Shown here piece after piece: positions 45,977 through 54,806 of a stretch of DNA of 64,000 bases. The notes beneath the pieces are model-generated. The model did not search any database and was not told the DNA's origin. It saw only the letters and a program-made list of their open reading frames with translations. Position numbers and translations under genes: made by a program. Positions within the stretch are counted from its first letter, which is position 1. Each line of letters starts with the position of its first letter. Source of the stretch: Streptomyces asoensis (GTDB lineage: Bacteria > Actinomycetota > Actinomycetes > Streptomycetales > Streptomycetaceae); the NCBI RefSeq assembly GCF_013085465.1, contig NZ_CP049838.1, positions 6,200,001 through 6,264,000 of the forward strand, read 5' to 3'.

Positions 45977-46891
45977 CTAGTACGACGAACCCGAGGCGCC
46001 CAGTGAACCCGTGGGGTGCCAGACCGTCTTCGTCTCCAGGAAGGCCGTCATGCGGTCCGTTCCGGGGGCGGCGCTCCAGTCGTCCACAGGCTGTGGACGA
46101 AGGACGCGCTTCAGGTTGTCGGCCGCCGCGATCTCCAGCTCCTTCGCCAGCACGTCGTCGGCGCCCGCGAGGTCGATCGCGTTGACGTCCTGGTGGGCGG
46201 CGAGGGGTGCCGCGATCTCCGCCGTACGGCCGGAGAGGACGTTGACGACCCCGCCCGGCACGTCGGAGGTGGCCAGCACCTCGCCGAGCGACAGCGCCGG
46301 GAGCGGGGAGCGCTCGCTCGCGATCACGATCGCCGTGTTGCCGGTCGCGATCACCGGGGCGAGCACCGACACCAGGCCCAGGAAGGACGACTCCTGCGGG
46401 GCCAGGACCGCGACCACGCCCGTCGGTTCGGGCGAGGAGAGGTTGAAGTACGGGCCCGCGACCGGGTTTCCGCCGCCCACGACCTGGGCGATCTTGTCGG
46501 TCCAGCCCGCGTACCAGACCCAGCGGTCGATCGTCGCCTCGACCTGGTCGGCGGCCTTGGACTTCGACAGGCCCTCGGCCTCGGCGACCTCGGTGACGAA
46601 CTGGCCCTTGCGGCCCTCCAGCATCTCCGCGACGCGGTAGAGGATCTGGCCCCGGTTGTACGCCGTCGCCCCGGACCAGCCGCCGAACGCCTTGCGCGCG
46701 GCAACGACCGCGTCACGGGCGTCCTTGCGGGAGGACTGCGGTGCGTTGGCGAGCCACTTGCCCTTTGCGTCGGTCACCTCGTACACCCGGCCGCTCTCGG
46801 AACGCGGGAACTTCCCGCCGACGTACAGCTTGTAGGTCTTGAAGACGCTGAGCCGCTGCTGCTGTTCGGTCTTGTCGGTCTTATCGGACAT
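45977..46891 (-). CDS. Truncated aldehyde dehydrogenase homologue lacking the catalytic domain
   Basis: A 304-residue protein of the aldehyde dehydrogenase superfamily. Residues 20-245 match the coenzyme-binding half (KLYVGGKFPRSESGR, WSGATAYNRGQILYRVAEML, a VIATGNTAIVIASE segment). The catalytic half with the active Cys and general-base Glu is missing: no GQ-x-C motif occurs. After a short linker the C-terminus FLETKTVWHPTG resembles the oligomerisation strand (YTEVKTVTV) of full enzymes. The start overlaps the full-length enzyme's stop by 11 bp. Its codon use looks normal, so it is probably a functional non-catalytic partner and not a pseudogene. Confidence 0.82.
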   Translation of the reverse strand: MSDKTDKTEQQQRLSVFKTYKLYVGGKFPRSESGRVYEVTDAKGKWLANAPQSSRKDARDAVVAARKAFGGWSGATAYNRGQILYRVAEMLEGRKGQFVTEVAEAEGLSKSKAADQVEATIDRWVWYAGWTDKIAQVVGGGNPVAGPYFNLSSPEPTGVVAVLAPQESSFLGLVSVLAPVIATGNTAIVIASERSPLPALSLGEVLATSDVPGGVVNVLSGRTAEIAAPLAAHQDVNAIDLAGADDVLAKELEIAAADNLKRVLRPQPVDDWSAAPGTDRMTAFLETKTVWHPTGSLGASGSSY

Positions 46892-48332
46892 CGAGGTACG
46901 CCTCCAGGCCGTGGCGGCCGCCCTCGCGGCCGAAGCCCGACTCCTTGTAGCCGCCGAACGGCGACGTCGGGTCGAACTTGTTGAACGTGTTGGACCAGAT
47001 CACGCCCGCGCGGAGCTTGCTCGCCACCGCGAGGATGCGGGAGCCCTTCTCCGTCCAGATGCCGGCCGACAGGCCGTACGGCGTGTTGTTGGCCTTGGCG
47101 ACGGCCTCCTCCGGCGTGCGGAAGCTGAGGACCGACAGGACCGGGCCGAAGATCTCGTCGCGGGCGACGGTGTGCGCCTGGGTGACGTTCGTGAAGAGCG
47201 TCGGGGCGAACCAGTAACCGGACGTGGGCAGTTCGCAGGCCGGGGACCAGCGTTCGGCACCCTCCGCCTCGCCCTGCTCGACGAGCGAGGTGATGCGCGA
47301 GAGCTGCTCGGCGGAGTTGATCGCGCCGATGTCGGTGTTCTTGTCGAGCGGATCGCCGAGCCGGAGGGTGGCGAGGCGGCGCTTCAGCGACTCCAGCAGC
47401 TCGTCCTGGATCGACTCCTGGACGAGGAGCCGGCTGCCCGCGCAGCAGACCTGGCCCTGGTTGAAGAAGATGCCGCTGACGATGCCCTCGACGGCCTGGT
47501 CGATCGGCGCGTCGTCGAAGACGATGTTGGCGCCCTTGCCGCCCAGTTCGAGCGTGACCTTCTTGTGCGAGCCCGCGACCTGCCGGGCGATCGCCTTGCC
47601 GACGGCGGTGGAGCCGGTGAAGGCGACCTTGTTCACGTCCGGGTGCGCGACCAGCGCGGCGCCCGCGTCGCCGTAGCCGGGGAGGATGTTGACGACGCCC
47701 TTGGGCAGGCCCGCCTGGCGGCAGATGTCCGCGAAGAACAGGGCGGACAGAGGGGTGGTCTCGGCCGGCTTCAGGACGACCGTGTTGCCGGTGGCGAGCG
47801 CCGGGGCGATCTTCCACGCCAGCATCAGGAGGGGGAAGTTCCAGGGAATGACCTGGCCGGCGACGCCCAGCGGCCTGGGGGACGCTCCGAAACCGGCGTG
47901 GTCGAGCTTGTCCGCCCAGCCCGCGTAGTAGAAGAAGTGCGCGGCGACCAGGGGCAGGTCGGCGTCGCGCGTCTCCTTGATCGGCTTGCCGTTGTCCAGC
48001 GTCTCCAGGACGGCCAGTTCGCGGCTGCGCTCCTGGATGATCCGGGCGATGCGGAACAGGTACTTGGCGCGCTCGGAGCCCGGCAGCGCGGACCACTTCC
48101 CGAAGGCCTTGCGGGCGGCCCGCACGGCACGGTCGACGTCTGCCTCGCCCGCCTGGGCGATCTCGGAGAGGACCTCCTCGGTGGACGGCGAGACGGTCTT
48201 GAAGACCTTGCCCTCGGCCGCCTCGGTGAACTCACCGTCGATGAACAGGCCGTAGGAGGGGGCGATGTCGACGACCGAGCGGGACTCGGGGGCCGGAGCG
48301 TACTCGAATGCGGATGCAGTCGTGGATGCCAT
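46881..48332 (-). CDS. Aldehyde dehydrogenase (NAD(P)+-dependent), probably for acetaldehyde
   Basis: A 483-residue catalytic enzyme. PWNFPLLMLAWKIAPALATGNTVVLKPAE binds the cofactor; FTGSTAVGK follows; Glu262 in LELGGKG is the general base; Cys296 in NQGQVCCAGSR is the nucleophile. The chain stops at GLEAYLDVR, short of the usual C-terminal strand, which the truncated neighbour seems to carry. It lies 5 bp after deoC, which releases acetaldehyde from deoxyribose-5-phosphate, so acetaldehyde oxidation is the likely role (inference). ATG 48332 is the start. Confidence 0.9.
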   Translation of the reverse strand: MASTTASAFEYAPAPESRSVVDIAPSYGLFIDGEFTEAAEGKVFKTVSPSTEEVLSEIAQAGEADVDRAVRAARKAFGKWSALPGSERAKYLFRIARIIQERSRELAVLETLDNGKPIKETRDADLPLVAAHFFYYAGWADKLDHAGFGASPRPLGVAGQVIPWNFPLLMLAWKIAPALATGNTVVLKPAETTPLSALFFADICRQAGLPKGVVNILPGYGDAGAALVAHPDVNKVAFTGSTAVGKAIARQVAGSHKKVTLELGGKGANIVFDDAPIDQAVEGIVSGIFFNQGQVCCAGSRLLVQESIQDELLESLKRRLATLRLGDPLDKNTDIGAINSAEQLSRITSLVEQGEAEGAERWSPACELPTSGYWFAPTLFTNVTQAHTVARDEIFGPVLSVLSFRTPEEAVAKANNTPYGLSAGIWTEKGSRILAVASKLRAGVIWSNTFNKFDPTSPFGGYKESGFGREGGRHGLEAYLDVR

Positions 48333-48337
48333 GGTGA

Positions 48338-49300
48338 TCAGTCCACCGTCACGTAGTCGGGGCCGGAGTAGCGGCCGGTGGCCAGCTTCTGACGCTGCAT
48401 CAGCAGGTCGTTCAGGAGCGAGGAGGCGCCGAAGCGGAACCAGTGGTTGTCCAGCCAGTCCTCGCCCGCGGTCTCGTTGACCAGGACGAGGAACTTGATC
48501 GCGTCCTTGGTGGTGCGGATGCCGCCGGCGGGCTTCACGCCGACCTGGACGCCGGTCTGGGCGCGGAAGTCGCGCACGGCCTCCAGCATCAGGAGGGTGT
48601 TCGGGGGAGTGGCGTTGACGGCGACCTTGCCGGTCGAGGTCTTGATGAAGTCGGCGCCCGCGAGCATGCCGAGCCAGCTCGCCCGGCGGATGTTGTCGTA
48701 CGTCGACAGCTCGCCCGTCTCGAAGATGACCTTCAGCCGGGCGGACGTCCCGCACGCCTCGCGCACGGCGGTGATCTCGTCGTACACCTTCAGGTACTTG
48801 CCCGCGAGGAACGCTCCGCGGTCGATGACCATGTCGATCTCGTCGGCGCCCGCGGCGATGGCGTCGCGGACGTCCGCGAGCTTCACCTCGAGGGCGGCGC
48901 GGCCGGCCGGGAAGGCGGTGGCGACCGAGGCGACCTTGACGCCGGAGCCGGCGACGGCGGCCTTGGCGGTGGCGACCATGTCCGGATACACGCAGACCGC
49001 GGCCGTGGTCGGGGTCGTACGGTCGGTCGGGTCGGGGTGGACCGCCTTCGCGCCGAGCGCCCGGACCTTGCCCGGGGTGTCCGCGCCTTCCAGCGTCGTC
49101 AGGTCGACCATCGAGATGGCGAGGTCGATGGCGTACGCCTTCGCGGTCGTCTTGATGGAACGGGTGCCGAGCGCGGCGGCGCGCGCCTCCAGGCCGACCG
49201 TGTCGACGCCGGGCAGCCCGTGGAGGAAGCGGCGCAGCGAGCTGTCGGACGCCGTGACGTCCGTGAGTGCGTCGGCTGCGGTAGGTGTATTGGTGGGCAT
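48338..49300 (-). CDS. deoC: Deoxyribose-phosphate aldolase
   Basis: A 320-residue class I aldolase that cleaves 2-deoxyribose-5-phosphate to glyceraldehyde-3-phosphate and acetaldehyde. Schiff-base Lys220 lies in DFIKTSTGK and Lys256 in GVKPAGG; AAVCVYP and LKVIFETGEL are conserved. It is longer than E. coli DeoC because of an N-terminal extension of about 50 residues. The start may be ATG 49300 or GTG 49306. The latter is 6 nt from a TATGCT -10 box and would be leaderless. The gene heads the deoC-ALDH-truncated-ALDH operon under palindrome site 5. Confidence 0.95.
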   Translation of the reverse strand: MPTNTPTAADALTDVTASDSSLRRFLHGLPGVDTVGLEARAAALGTRSIKTTAKAYAIDLAISMVDLTTLEGADTPGKVRALGAKAVHPDPTDRTTPTTAAVCVYPDMVATAKAAVAGSGVKVASVATAFPAGRAALEVKLADVRDAIAAGADEIDMVIDRGAFLAGKYLKVYDEITAVREACGTSARLKVIFETGELSTYDNIRRASWLGMLAGADFIKTSTGKVAVNATPPNTLLMLEAVRDFRAQTGVQVGVKPAGGIRTTKDAIKFLVLVNETAGEDWLDNHWFRFGASSLLNDLLMQRQKLATGRYSGPDYVTVD

Positions 49301-49312
49301 GGTCACCAGACG

Positions 49313-49318
49313 AGCATA
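49313..49318 (-). promoter_or_regulatory. -10 box of deoC promoter
   Basis: TATGCT on the minus strand directly abuts the regulon palindrome and ends 6 nt before GTG 49306. A TGTACA hexamer lies 17 nt upstream of it. Confidence 0.5.
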
Positions 49319-49332
49319 TCTACGCGCGTAGC
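49319..49332. promoter_or_regulatory. Nucleoside-regulon palindrome, site 5 (deoC operon)
   Basis: TCTACGCGCGTAGC on the plus strand contains the perfect 12-bp palindrome and lies immediately upstream of the deoC -10 box. Confidence 0.85.
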
Positions 49333-49423
49333 GGCTGTACACCCCGGCGGTTGCATCCGTGCTCGTCGTGAACGGCGGGGCTGCGGATGAGCGGGCCGGT
49401 GGGCGTCGGGCAGAATCGGGGCC

Positions 49424-50140
49424 ATGACGACCCCGGAACACCAGTCACCCGCGCCGCAGCCTTCGGCACCCGAGACCAAGGACCGCGTCTACCGGTCGCC
49501 CGCGGGCATGGCCGGGGGCGTGCTGCTGCTGGGCCTGGTGGGCTGGCTCGGCCTCGACGCGATCATCGTGGGCGACGGGCGCACGCCGTGGCTGGCGCTC
49601 GCCTCGCTGATCCTGCTGGTGCCGCTGATCGTCGCCTTCACGCTGCGGCCCGCCGTGTTCGCGGGCCAGGACCGGCTCCGGGTGCGCAATCCGTTCCGGG
49701 TGATCGTGCTGCCCTGGGGGCAGGTGGCCTCCCTGCGGTCCGGCTACTCCAACGAGGTCGTCGCCGAGTCGGGGAAGAAGTTCCAGCTGTGGTCCATCCC
49801 CGTCTCGCTGCGGGCGCGGAAGAAGGCGACCCGCCGGGAGTCCCGGGCGGCGGCCGGGCGGACCGGCGGCCAGGACGCCCGGGGCGCCCGGGGCGGCAGT
49901 GGGTTCGGCGGCCTCGGCGGCCTCGGCGGCGGCCTGTCGCGTGGCGGCGGCGCCGCCGTACCGGACGGGCCCGCGCGCGCCGAGACCGACCGGGTCATGG
50001 ACGAGCTGCGGGAGCTGTGGGGGGCACGCGAGAAGAAGGAGACCGCACAGGGCGAGGTGACCGCGCGCTGGGCCTGGGAGATCCTGGGCCCGGCGGTGGC
50101 GGGGGCCGTGGTGCTGGGGATTCTGCTGGCTGTGGGGTGA
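49424..50140 (+). CDS. PH-domain-containing membrane protein
   Basis: A 238-residue protein with two N-terminal membrane segments (about residues 28-48 and 56-74). Next comes a bacterial PH-like segment, LRVRNPFRVIVLPWGQVASLRSGYSNEVVAESGKKFQLWSIPV, typical of actinobacterial bPH proteins near membrane-protein genes. A Gly-rich low-complexity stretch (about 145-170) and a C-terminal hydrophobic helix follow. Function unknown. It is divergent from deoC by 117 bp; a CAGAAT box 7 nt before the ATG suggests a leaderless start. Confidence 0.78.
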   Translation: MTTPEHQSPAPQPSAPETKDRVYRSPAGMAGGVLLLGLVGWLGLDAIIVGDGRTPWLALASLILLVPLIVAFTLRPAVFAGQDRLRVRNPFRVIVLPWGQVASLRSGYSNEVVAESGKKFQLWSIPVSLRARKKATRRESRAAAGRTGGQDARGARGGSGFGGLGGLGGGLSRGGGAAVPDGPARAETDRVMDELRELWGAREKKETAQGEVTARWAWEILGPAVAGAVVLGILLAVG

Positions 50141-50625
50141 GGGCGGGGTGCGGGGTGCCTAGTGCCGGTGGGGTGCGGGGTGCGGGGTGCCTAGTGCCGG
50201 TGGGGTGCTGGGCGCTGAGGGTCAGGTGCCGGGCGCTGAGTGCGGGGTGCCGAGGTGCGGGGCGCGGGGTGCTAGTGCCGGTGGGGTGCGGGGTGCGGGG
50301 TGCGGGGTGCTGGGCGCTGAGGGTCGGGTGCCGGGCGCTGAGTGCGGGGTGCCGAGGTGCGGGGTGCGGGGTGCAGGGTGCCGAGGATCGGGTGCCGGGC
50401 GCGGGGCGCCTACCGCGTGCCGGGCGCTAAGTGCCCGATGCGGGGTGCCGAGGTGCGGGGCGCGGGGTGCTAGTGCCGGTGGGGTGCGGGGTGCTGGGCG
50501 CTGAGGGTCGGGTGCCGGGCGCGGGGCCGCCTACCTAATGCCGGGCGCTGAGTGCCGGGTGCGGGGTGCCGAGGGCCGGGCGCGGGGTGCCTAGTGCGGG
50601 GTGCCGAGGGGCGGGCGTGGGGGTG
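50141..50625. repeat. G-rich degenerate tandem-repeat array (GTGCGGGGTGC type)
   Basis: About 485 bp are built from variants of GTGCGGGGTGCC, GTGCCGGTGGG and TGGGCGCTGAGGGTC. Larger blocks recur, for example a segment at 50207 again at 50309 (102 bp apart) and partly at 50493. No coding signal follows from either strand. Confidence 0.88.
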
Positions 50626-50731
50626 AGGGCTCGGAGGCCCGGGGTGGGTTGTCGGGTGCGGTCGGGCGGGGTGGATTGTGATCTGGGCGTTGCCGTGGAT
50701 CACAGGGTCTTTCGTCATGATCGGCACATGG

Positions 50732-50804
50732 CCCGGTCGTGACGGCCGTGGCAGGTGCCCCGGTCATGGCGGCCGTGGCAGGTGCCCCGGTCGTGGCGGC
50801 CGTC
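50732..50804. repeat. 27-bp tandem repeat, 2.7 copies
   Basis: Units start CCCGGTCGTGACGGCCGTGG at 50732, 50759 and 50786 with one to three changes. They end 40 bp before the next gene. The rest of the 704-bp gap (50626-50731) shows no gene. Confidence 0.88.
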
Positions 50805-50844
50805 GTGGGCCGGAGATCTGGTGGGCCGGTAGGTCGGGGGAGCG

Positions 50845-52539
50845 ATGAGTACGCATTCTGCTGAGGTTCTGCGGCTGCCGGAGGCGGCCGTACCCGAGGG
50901 CTGTCGGTCCTGGGACGCCGAACAGGCGGGGCGCTGGACGCGCGGGCTGCCGCCGCGCTGGGTGCCCGTGCGGGCGCGGACGTCCGTGTTCGTGGCGCTG
51001 CCGGTGGTGGCCCTGGCCGGTGCCGGTCTGCTGCACCTGTCCGCCGGACTGCCCGCCTGGGCTGCCGCGCTGGTCGCCCTGAACGTCGTATGGCTGGTGC
51101 TGCGGCCCGAGGCGGCCCTGGTCCTGGTGCCCTTCGCCGCTGCCGTCGTTCTGACGCCGGGGGACTTCGCCTGGCCCGTGCGGCTGGGGCTGCTGACCGC
51201 GCTCGTGGGCGTCTGGGCGGCCGTGGGCCTGCGGCTTGCCGCACGGAAGCGGCAGCGGGCGGCGGGGCTGGATGCCGCCGGCGGGGTGACCGCCGAGGTG
51301 CCCCGGGCGCCCGGGGCCGCGGGCGGACGGGCCGAGCGGGGCACGTTCCTGCTGTGGTCCGGGCTCGTCACGGTCGTCGCCGGAGGCTCCCTGTACGCCA
51401 CCGCGGGCCTGTGGGACCTGGCCGAGGACCGGCAGGCGGTCCCGGCGGCCGGCTGGTGCCTCGCCGGGCTCGGGCTCACCGTGCTGCTCTCATCGGCGTT
51501 GGCCCGCCGCCGGGCCGTCGGCCTGCGCTGGGCGCCCGTCCCGGTGCTGCGCGTGCTCGTGCGGGAGAACGGCGACGTCGAGACCGAGGTCTTCGCCGCC
51601 GACGACCTCGCCGCGCTGCGCCCCCTGTTCACGGTCTCCACCGTCGAGCTCGCCGGGCGCGCGGAGGGCGATGACGATGACGATGACGATGACGAGAATG
51701 AGGACAACGCTGACGACGAGAGCCTTCGGGAGCTGATCTCGCGGATCGACGACGAGCGCGCCGGGCCGCTGCGCGAGGCCGTTCTGTACGGGGCCCCCTA
51801 CGACGGCGCCGAGGTCGTGTTCCTCGCCGCCGCCGACAAGGCCGGTGAGCCGCCGGTGGTGGAGGCGTCCGTGGGGCCCGTGCGGCCGGTGACGGGCGTG
51901 GCGTTCCGGTGGAGGGCCAGGACCGAGAAGGGGAAGGCCCTCCGGGAGGCCCGGCAGGAGGCACTGCGCGGGGCCGCCGCCGCGGTCGTCGCCGAGCGGA
52001 TCGGCCAGGAGGCCGCCGCCGTGGGGGTACGGAGGTGGCGTGCCGGGTGGGCCGACTGGTTCGCTGTCGGGCTGGTGCTGCTGTTCGTCTCGCTCTACTG
52101 GGAGGACTCCGGGTGGTGGAGGTACGGCTACGCCCTGGTCGCCACCCTGCTCGCCGCCCTGCTGCTGCCGCGCCGGATCGCCTGGCGGGTCACCGCCGAC
52201 CGTGAGGGCCTGTGGTTCAACGGTCTGGGCGGGACCCGGCACCTCGCCTGGGATCACGTCCGTGCCGTGGAGTGCGAGGGCGTGCGGCTGCGGATCCACG
52301 GCAGACAGGCCTCGTTCGAGGAGTGGCGGGTGGCCTCGCCCCGCTGGCCGTGGCTGGAGAGCAGGTTCGGCCTGGTGCACCCGTACGAGCGGACGGCCGC
52401 CGAGATCACCGCGATGTGGCGCGACCCGGCGGCCCGCCCGGCCGATCTGGCCGACGAGAGGCAGCGAGGGCGTGCGTTGTGGCCGCTCGGCCTCGTCATC
52501 GGCATCGTGGGCACGGCGACAGTGGCCCTTCTGCCCTGA
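50845..52539 (+). CDS. Large membrane protein with acidic run, function unknown
   Basis: A 564-residue protein. Hydrophobic segments cluster at about residues 45-130 and 165-215. A soluble part follows that includes an acidic stretch of eight Asp then ENEDNADDES (about 275-293), and two more helices lie near 395-435. The C-terminal part, ITADREGLWFNGLGGTRHLAWDHVRAVECEG in style, resembles PH-like bacterial domains (WRVTADREGLWF...). It may thus be functionally related to the PH protein upstream. GGGGAG just precedes ATG 50845. Confidence 0.72.
   Translation: MSTHSAEVLRLPEAAVPEGCRSWDAEQAGRWTRGLPPRWVPVRARTSVFVALPVVALAGAGLLHLSAGLPAWAAALVALNVVWLVLRPEAALVLVPFAAAVVLTPGDFAWPVRLGLLTALVGVWAAVGLRLAARKRQRAAGLDAAGGVTAEVPRAPGAAGGRAERGTFLLWSGLVTVVAGGSLYATAGLWDLAEDRQAVPAAGWCLAGLGLTVLLSSALARRRAVGLRWAPVPVLRVLVRENGDVETEVFAADDLAALRPLFTVSTVELAGRAEGDDDDDDDDENEDNADDESLRELISRIDDERAGPLREAVLYGAPYDGAEVVFLAAADKAGEPPVVEASVGPVRPVTGVAFRWRARTEKGKALREARQEALRGAAAAVVAERIGQEAAAVGVRRWRAGWADWFAVGLVLLFVSLYWEDSGWWRYGYALVATLLAALLLPRRIAWRVTADREGLWFNGLGGTRHLAWDHVRAVECEGVRLRIHGRQASFEEWRVASPRWPWLESRFGLVHPYERTAAEITAMWRDPAARPADLADERQRGRALWPLGLVIGIVGTATVALLP
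51669..51695. repeat. GATGAC hexanucleotide run
   Basis: Four tandem copies of GATGAC and a partial fifth encode the poly-Asp stretch of the membrane protein. Confidence 0.85.
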
Positions 52540-52566
52540 CGCCAACGGGCCGGCCCGGCCCGCAGG

Positions 52567-52629
52567 GCCCGGGGCACCCGTAAGGGCCGCCCGCCCGCCC
52601 TCTGTGCAGCCCTTACGGGCGCCCCGGGC
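52567..52629 (+). terminator. Long hairpin terminator
   Basis: A 9-bp and an 11-bp stem (52567-52575 with 52621-52629; 52577-52587 with 52609-52619) are separated by one mismatch. Confidence 0.85.
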
Positions 52630-52644
52630 TCGTGTGGCTCACAG

Positions 52645-53002
52645 GGGCTCGAGCGATATGCGCGGCCCGCATCCCGGCAGGCGGCCTCCCCCGGCACGCC
52701 CACAGGGTCGGCAGGGGGAGGCAGAGGCATCAACTGATGCGGGTGCGGTTCGCAGGGCTCGTGGCGCGTATGACGCGCGCGGCCCCTGCGGGGTTCGCCG
52801 GCCTCGTAGGGCTCGAGCGGTGTGTGCGGTCCGCAGGCCGGCAGGCGGCCTCCCCCGGCACGCCCACAGGGTCGGCAGGGGGAGGCAGAGGCATCAACTG
52901 ATGCGGGTGCGGTTCGCAGGGCTCGTGGCGCGTATGACGCGCGCGGCCCCTGCGGGGTTCGCCGGCCTCGTAGGGCTCGAGCGGTGTGTGCGGTCCGCAG
53001 GC
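52645..53002. repeat. 164-bp tandem duplication, 2.2 copies
   Basis: Copy 1 is 52645-52808, copy 2 is 52809-52972 and a 30-bp third start is 52973-53002. Most positions are identical. The 581-bp gap 52540-53120 holds this repeat and the terminator above; no gene was recognised. Confidence 0.9.
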
Positions 53003-53120
53003 CCTGCAAGCCGGTCTTCCCTGGCACGCCCGCGCCGGAAGGGCCGGCAGGAGCGCACGGCTCACCGGCTGCGCGCGGCGTACGGCCGCGCGGTTCCTGT
53101 CGGTCGGGTGGTGTGCGGGG

Positions 53121-54752
53121 TCAGATGCCGGCTGCTGCCGACAGGTCGTGCTTGATGGCGGTGAGCAGGGCGTTCGCCGTGCTGTGGGCCGTCGGGAGGT
53201 CGGCGTGGGCGGGGACCGGGACCACGACCTCCAGGTAGCACTTCAGCTTCGGTTCGGTGCCGCTGGGGCGGACGATGACCCGGGCGCCGTCCAGCGTGTA
53301 GCGCAGGCCGTCGGTGGGGGGCAGCTTGTCCGTGCCCAGGGTGAGGTCCTCGGCCCGGGTGATGGCCAGGCCCGCGAGGGAGGTCGGGGGCTGCTCGCGG
53401 AGCCGCTCCATCGCGCGGGCGATGAGCGAGAGGTCCTGTACGCGCACCGAGAGCTGGTCGGTGGCGTGCAGGCCGTGCTCCACGGCGAGGTCGTCGAGCA
53501 GGTCGAGGAGGGTGCGGCCCTCGGACTTGAGGGTGGAGGCGAGTTCCGTGATGAGCAGGGCGGCGGTGATGCCGTCCTTGTCGCGTACGCCCTCGGGGTC
53601 CACGCAGTAGCCGAGGGCCTCCTCGTAGCCGTAGCGCAGGCCGTCGACGCGGGCGATCCACTTGAAGCCGGTAAGGGTCTCCTCGTAGGGCAGGCCCGCC
53701 TTCTCGGCGATACGGCCGAGGAGGGAGGAGGACACGATCGACTCGGCGAACGTGCCCCGCGCCCCGCGCCGGACGAGGTGCGCGGCGAGGAGCGAGCCGA
53801 CCTCGTCGCCCCGCAGCATGCGCCAGTCGCCCTCGTGGGGCACGGCCACGGCGCAGCGGTCGGCGTCCGGGTCGTTGGCGATGATCAGGTCGGGGCCGGT
53901 CTCGCGGGCCCTGGCGAAGGCCAGATCCATCGCGCCGGGCTCTTCCGGGTTGGGGAAGGCGACGGTCGGGAAGTCCGGGTCGGGGTCGGCCTGCTCGGCG
54001 ACGAGGACGGGCTCGGGGAAGCCCGCGCGGGCGAAGGCGGCCAGCAGGACGTCCTTGCCCACGCCGTGCATCGCCGTGTACACCGTGCGCGCCGTGCGGG
54101 GGGAGTCCGCGGCGAGGACGGCGTCCGTACGGGCCAGATAGGCGTCGAGGACGGCGTCGTCGAGGGTCTGCCAGCCGGCCTCCGGACGCGGAACGTCCTT
54201 CAGGGCGGCGATCGCGTCGATCTCGGCCGCGATCTCGGCGTCGGCGGGCGGCACGATCTGCGAGCCGTCCCCCAGGTACACCTTGTAGCCGTTGTCGCGC
54301 GGCGGGTTGTGGCTGGCGGTGACCTCCACACCGGCCACCGCGCCCAGGTGCCTTATGGCGAAGGCGAGGACGGGGGTGGGCAGGGGCCGGGGGAGCACGG
54401 CCGCCCGGAAGCCCGCGCCCGTCATCACGGCCGCGGTGTCGCGGGCGAAGTCCTCCGACTTGTGGCGGGCGTCGTAGCCGATGACGACGACGCCGCCGGT
54501 CCCGCCGTTCTCGGTGAGGTACGCGGCCAGGCCGGCCGCGGCCCGGATCACGACGGAGCGGTTCATCCGCATGGGCCCGGCCCCGAGCTCACCGCGGAGC
54601 CCGGCGGTACCGAACTGGAGGGTGCCGCCGAAGCGCTCGGCGAGCTCGGTGACGTCTCCGGCGTCCAGGAGCTCGGCGAGTTCCGCGCGGGTCTCCGGGT
54701 CGGGATCCTCGGCGAGCCAGGTCTGGGCGCGGGCGATGAGATCGTCGTGCAC
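53121..54752 (-). CDS. Phosphopentomutase/phosphoglucomutase-like (alpha-D-phosphohexomutase family, PGM2 type)
   Basis: A 543-residue mutase. The phosphoserine loop is TASHNPP, the metal loop DPDADR, the sugar-binding loop GYEEALGY and the phosphate loop RPSGTEPK. RFGGTLQFGTAGLRGELGAGP is the N-terminal signature. Relatives of this length (PGM2-like) act on ribose-1-phosphate and deoxyribose-1-phosphate as well as glucose phosphates. It lies 54 bp after punA on the same strand, and DeoC needs deoxyribose-5-phosphate, so phosphopentomutase is the likely main role. The start is GTG 54752. Confidence 0.88.
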   Translation of the reverse strand: MHDDLIARAQTWLAEDPDPETRAELAELLDAGDVTELAERFGGTLQFGTAGLRGELGAGPMRMNRSVVIRAAAGLAAYLTENGGTGGVVVIGYDARHKSEDFARDTAAVMTGAGFRAAVLPRPLPTPVLAFAIRHLGAVAGVEVTASHNPPRDNGYKVYLGDGSQIVPPADAEIAAEIDAIAALKDVPRPEAGWQTLDDAVLDAYLARTDAVLAADSPRTARTVYTAMHGVGKDVLLAAFARAGFPEPVLVAEQADPDPDFPTVAFPNPEEPGAMDLAFARARETGPDLIIANDPDADRCAVAVPHEGDWRMLRGDEVGSLLAAHLVRRGARGTFAESIVSSSLLGRIAEKAGLPYEETLTGFKWIARVDGLRYGYEEALGYCVDPEGVRDKDGITAALLITELASTLKSEGRTLLDLLDDLAVEHGLHATDQLSVRVQDLSLIARAMERLREQPPTSLAGLAITRAEDLTLGTDKLPPTDGLRYTLDGARVIVRPSGTEPKLKCYLEVVVPVPAHADLPTAHSTANALLTAIKHDLSAAAGI

Positions 54753-54806
54753 GGTGGATGAACCTCTCGTGTGTCGTCGTGAGTTTCCGCGCCCCCGGTG
54801 GGGCCC

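Noticed and set aside
50141..50625. CRISPR-like array
   Set aside because: Units vary in length and sequence, spacers are not unique and there are no cas genes. The same applies to 59290-59860.
52822..53238. Open frames within the 164-bp repeat
   Set aside because: They arise from the duplication itself and differ between frames; no start signal or domain.
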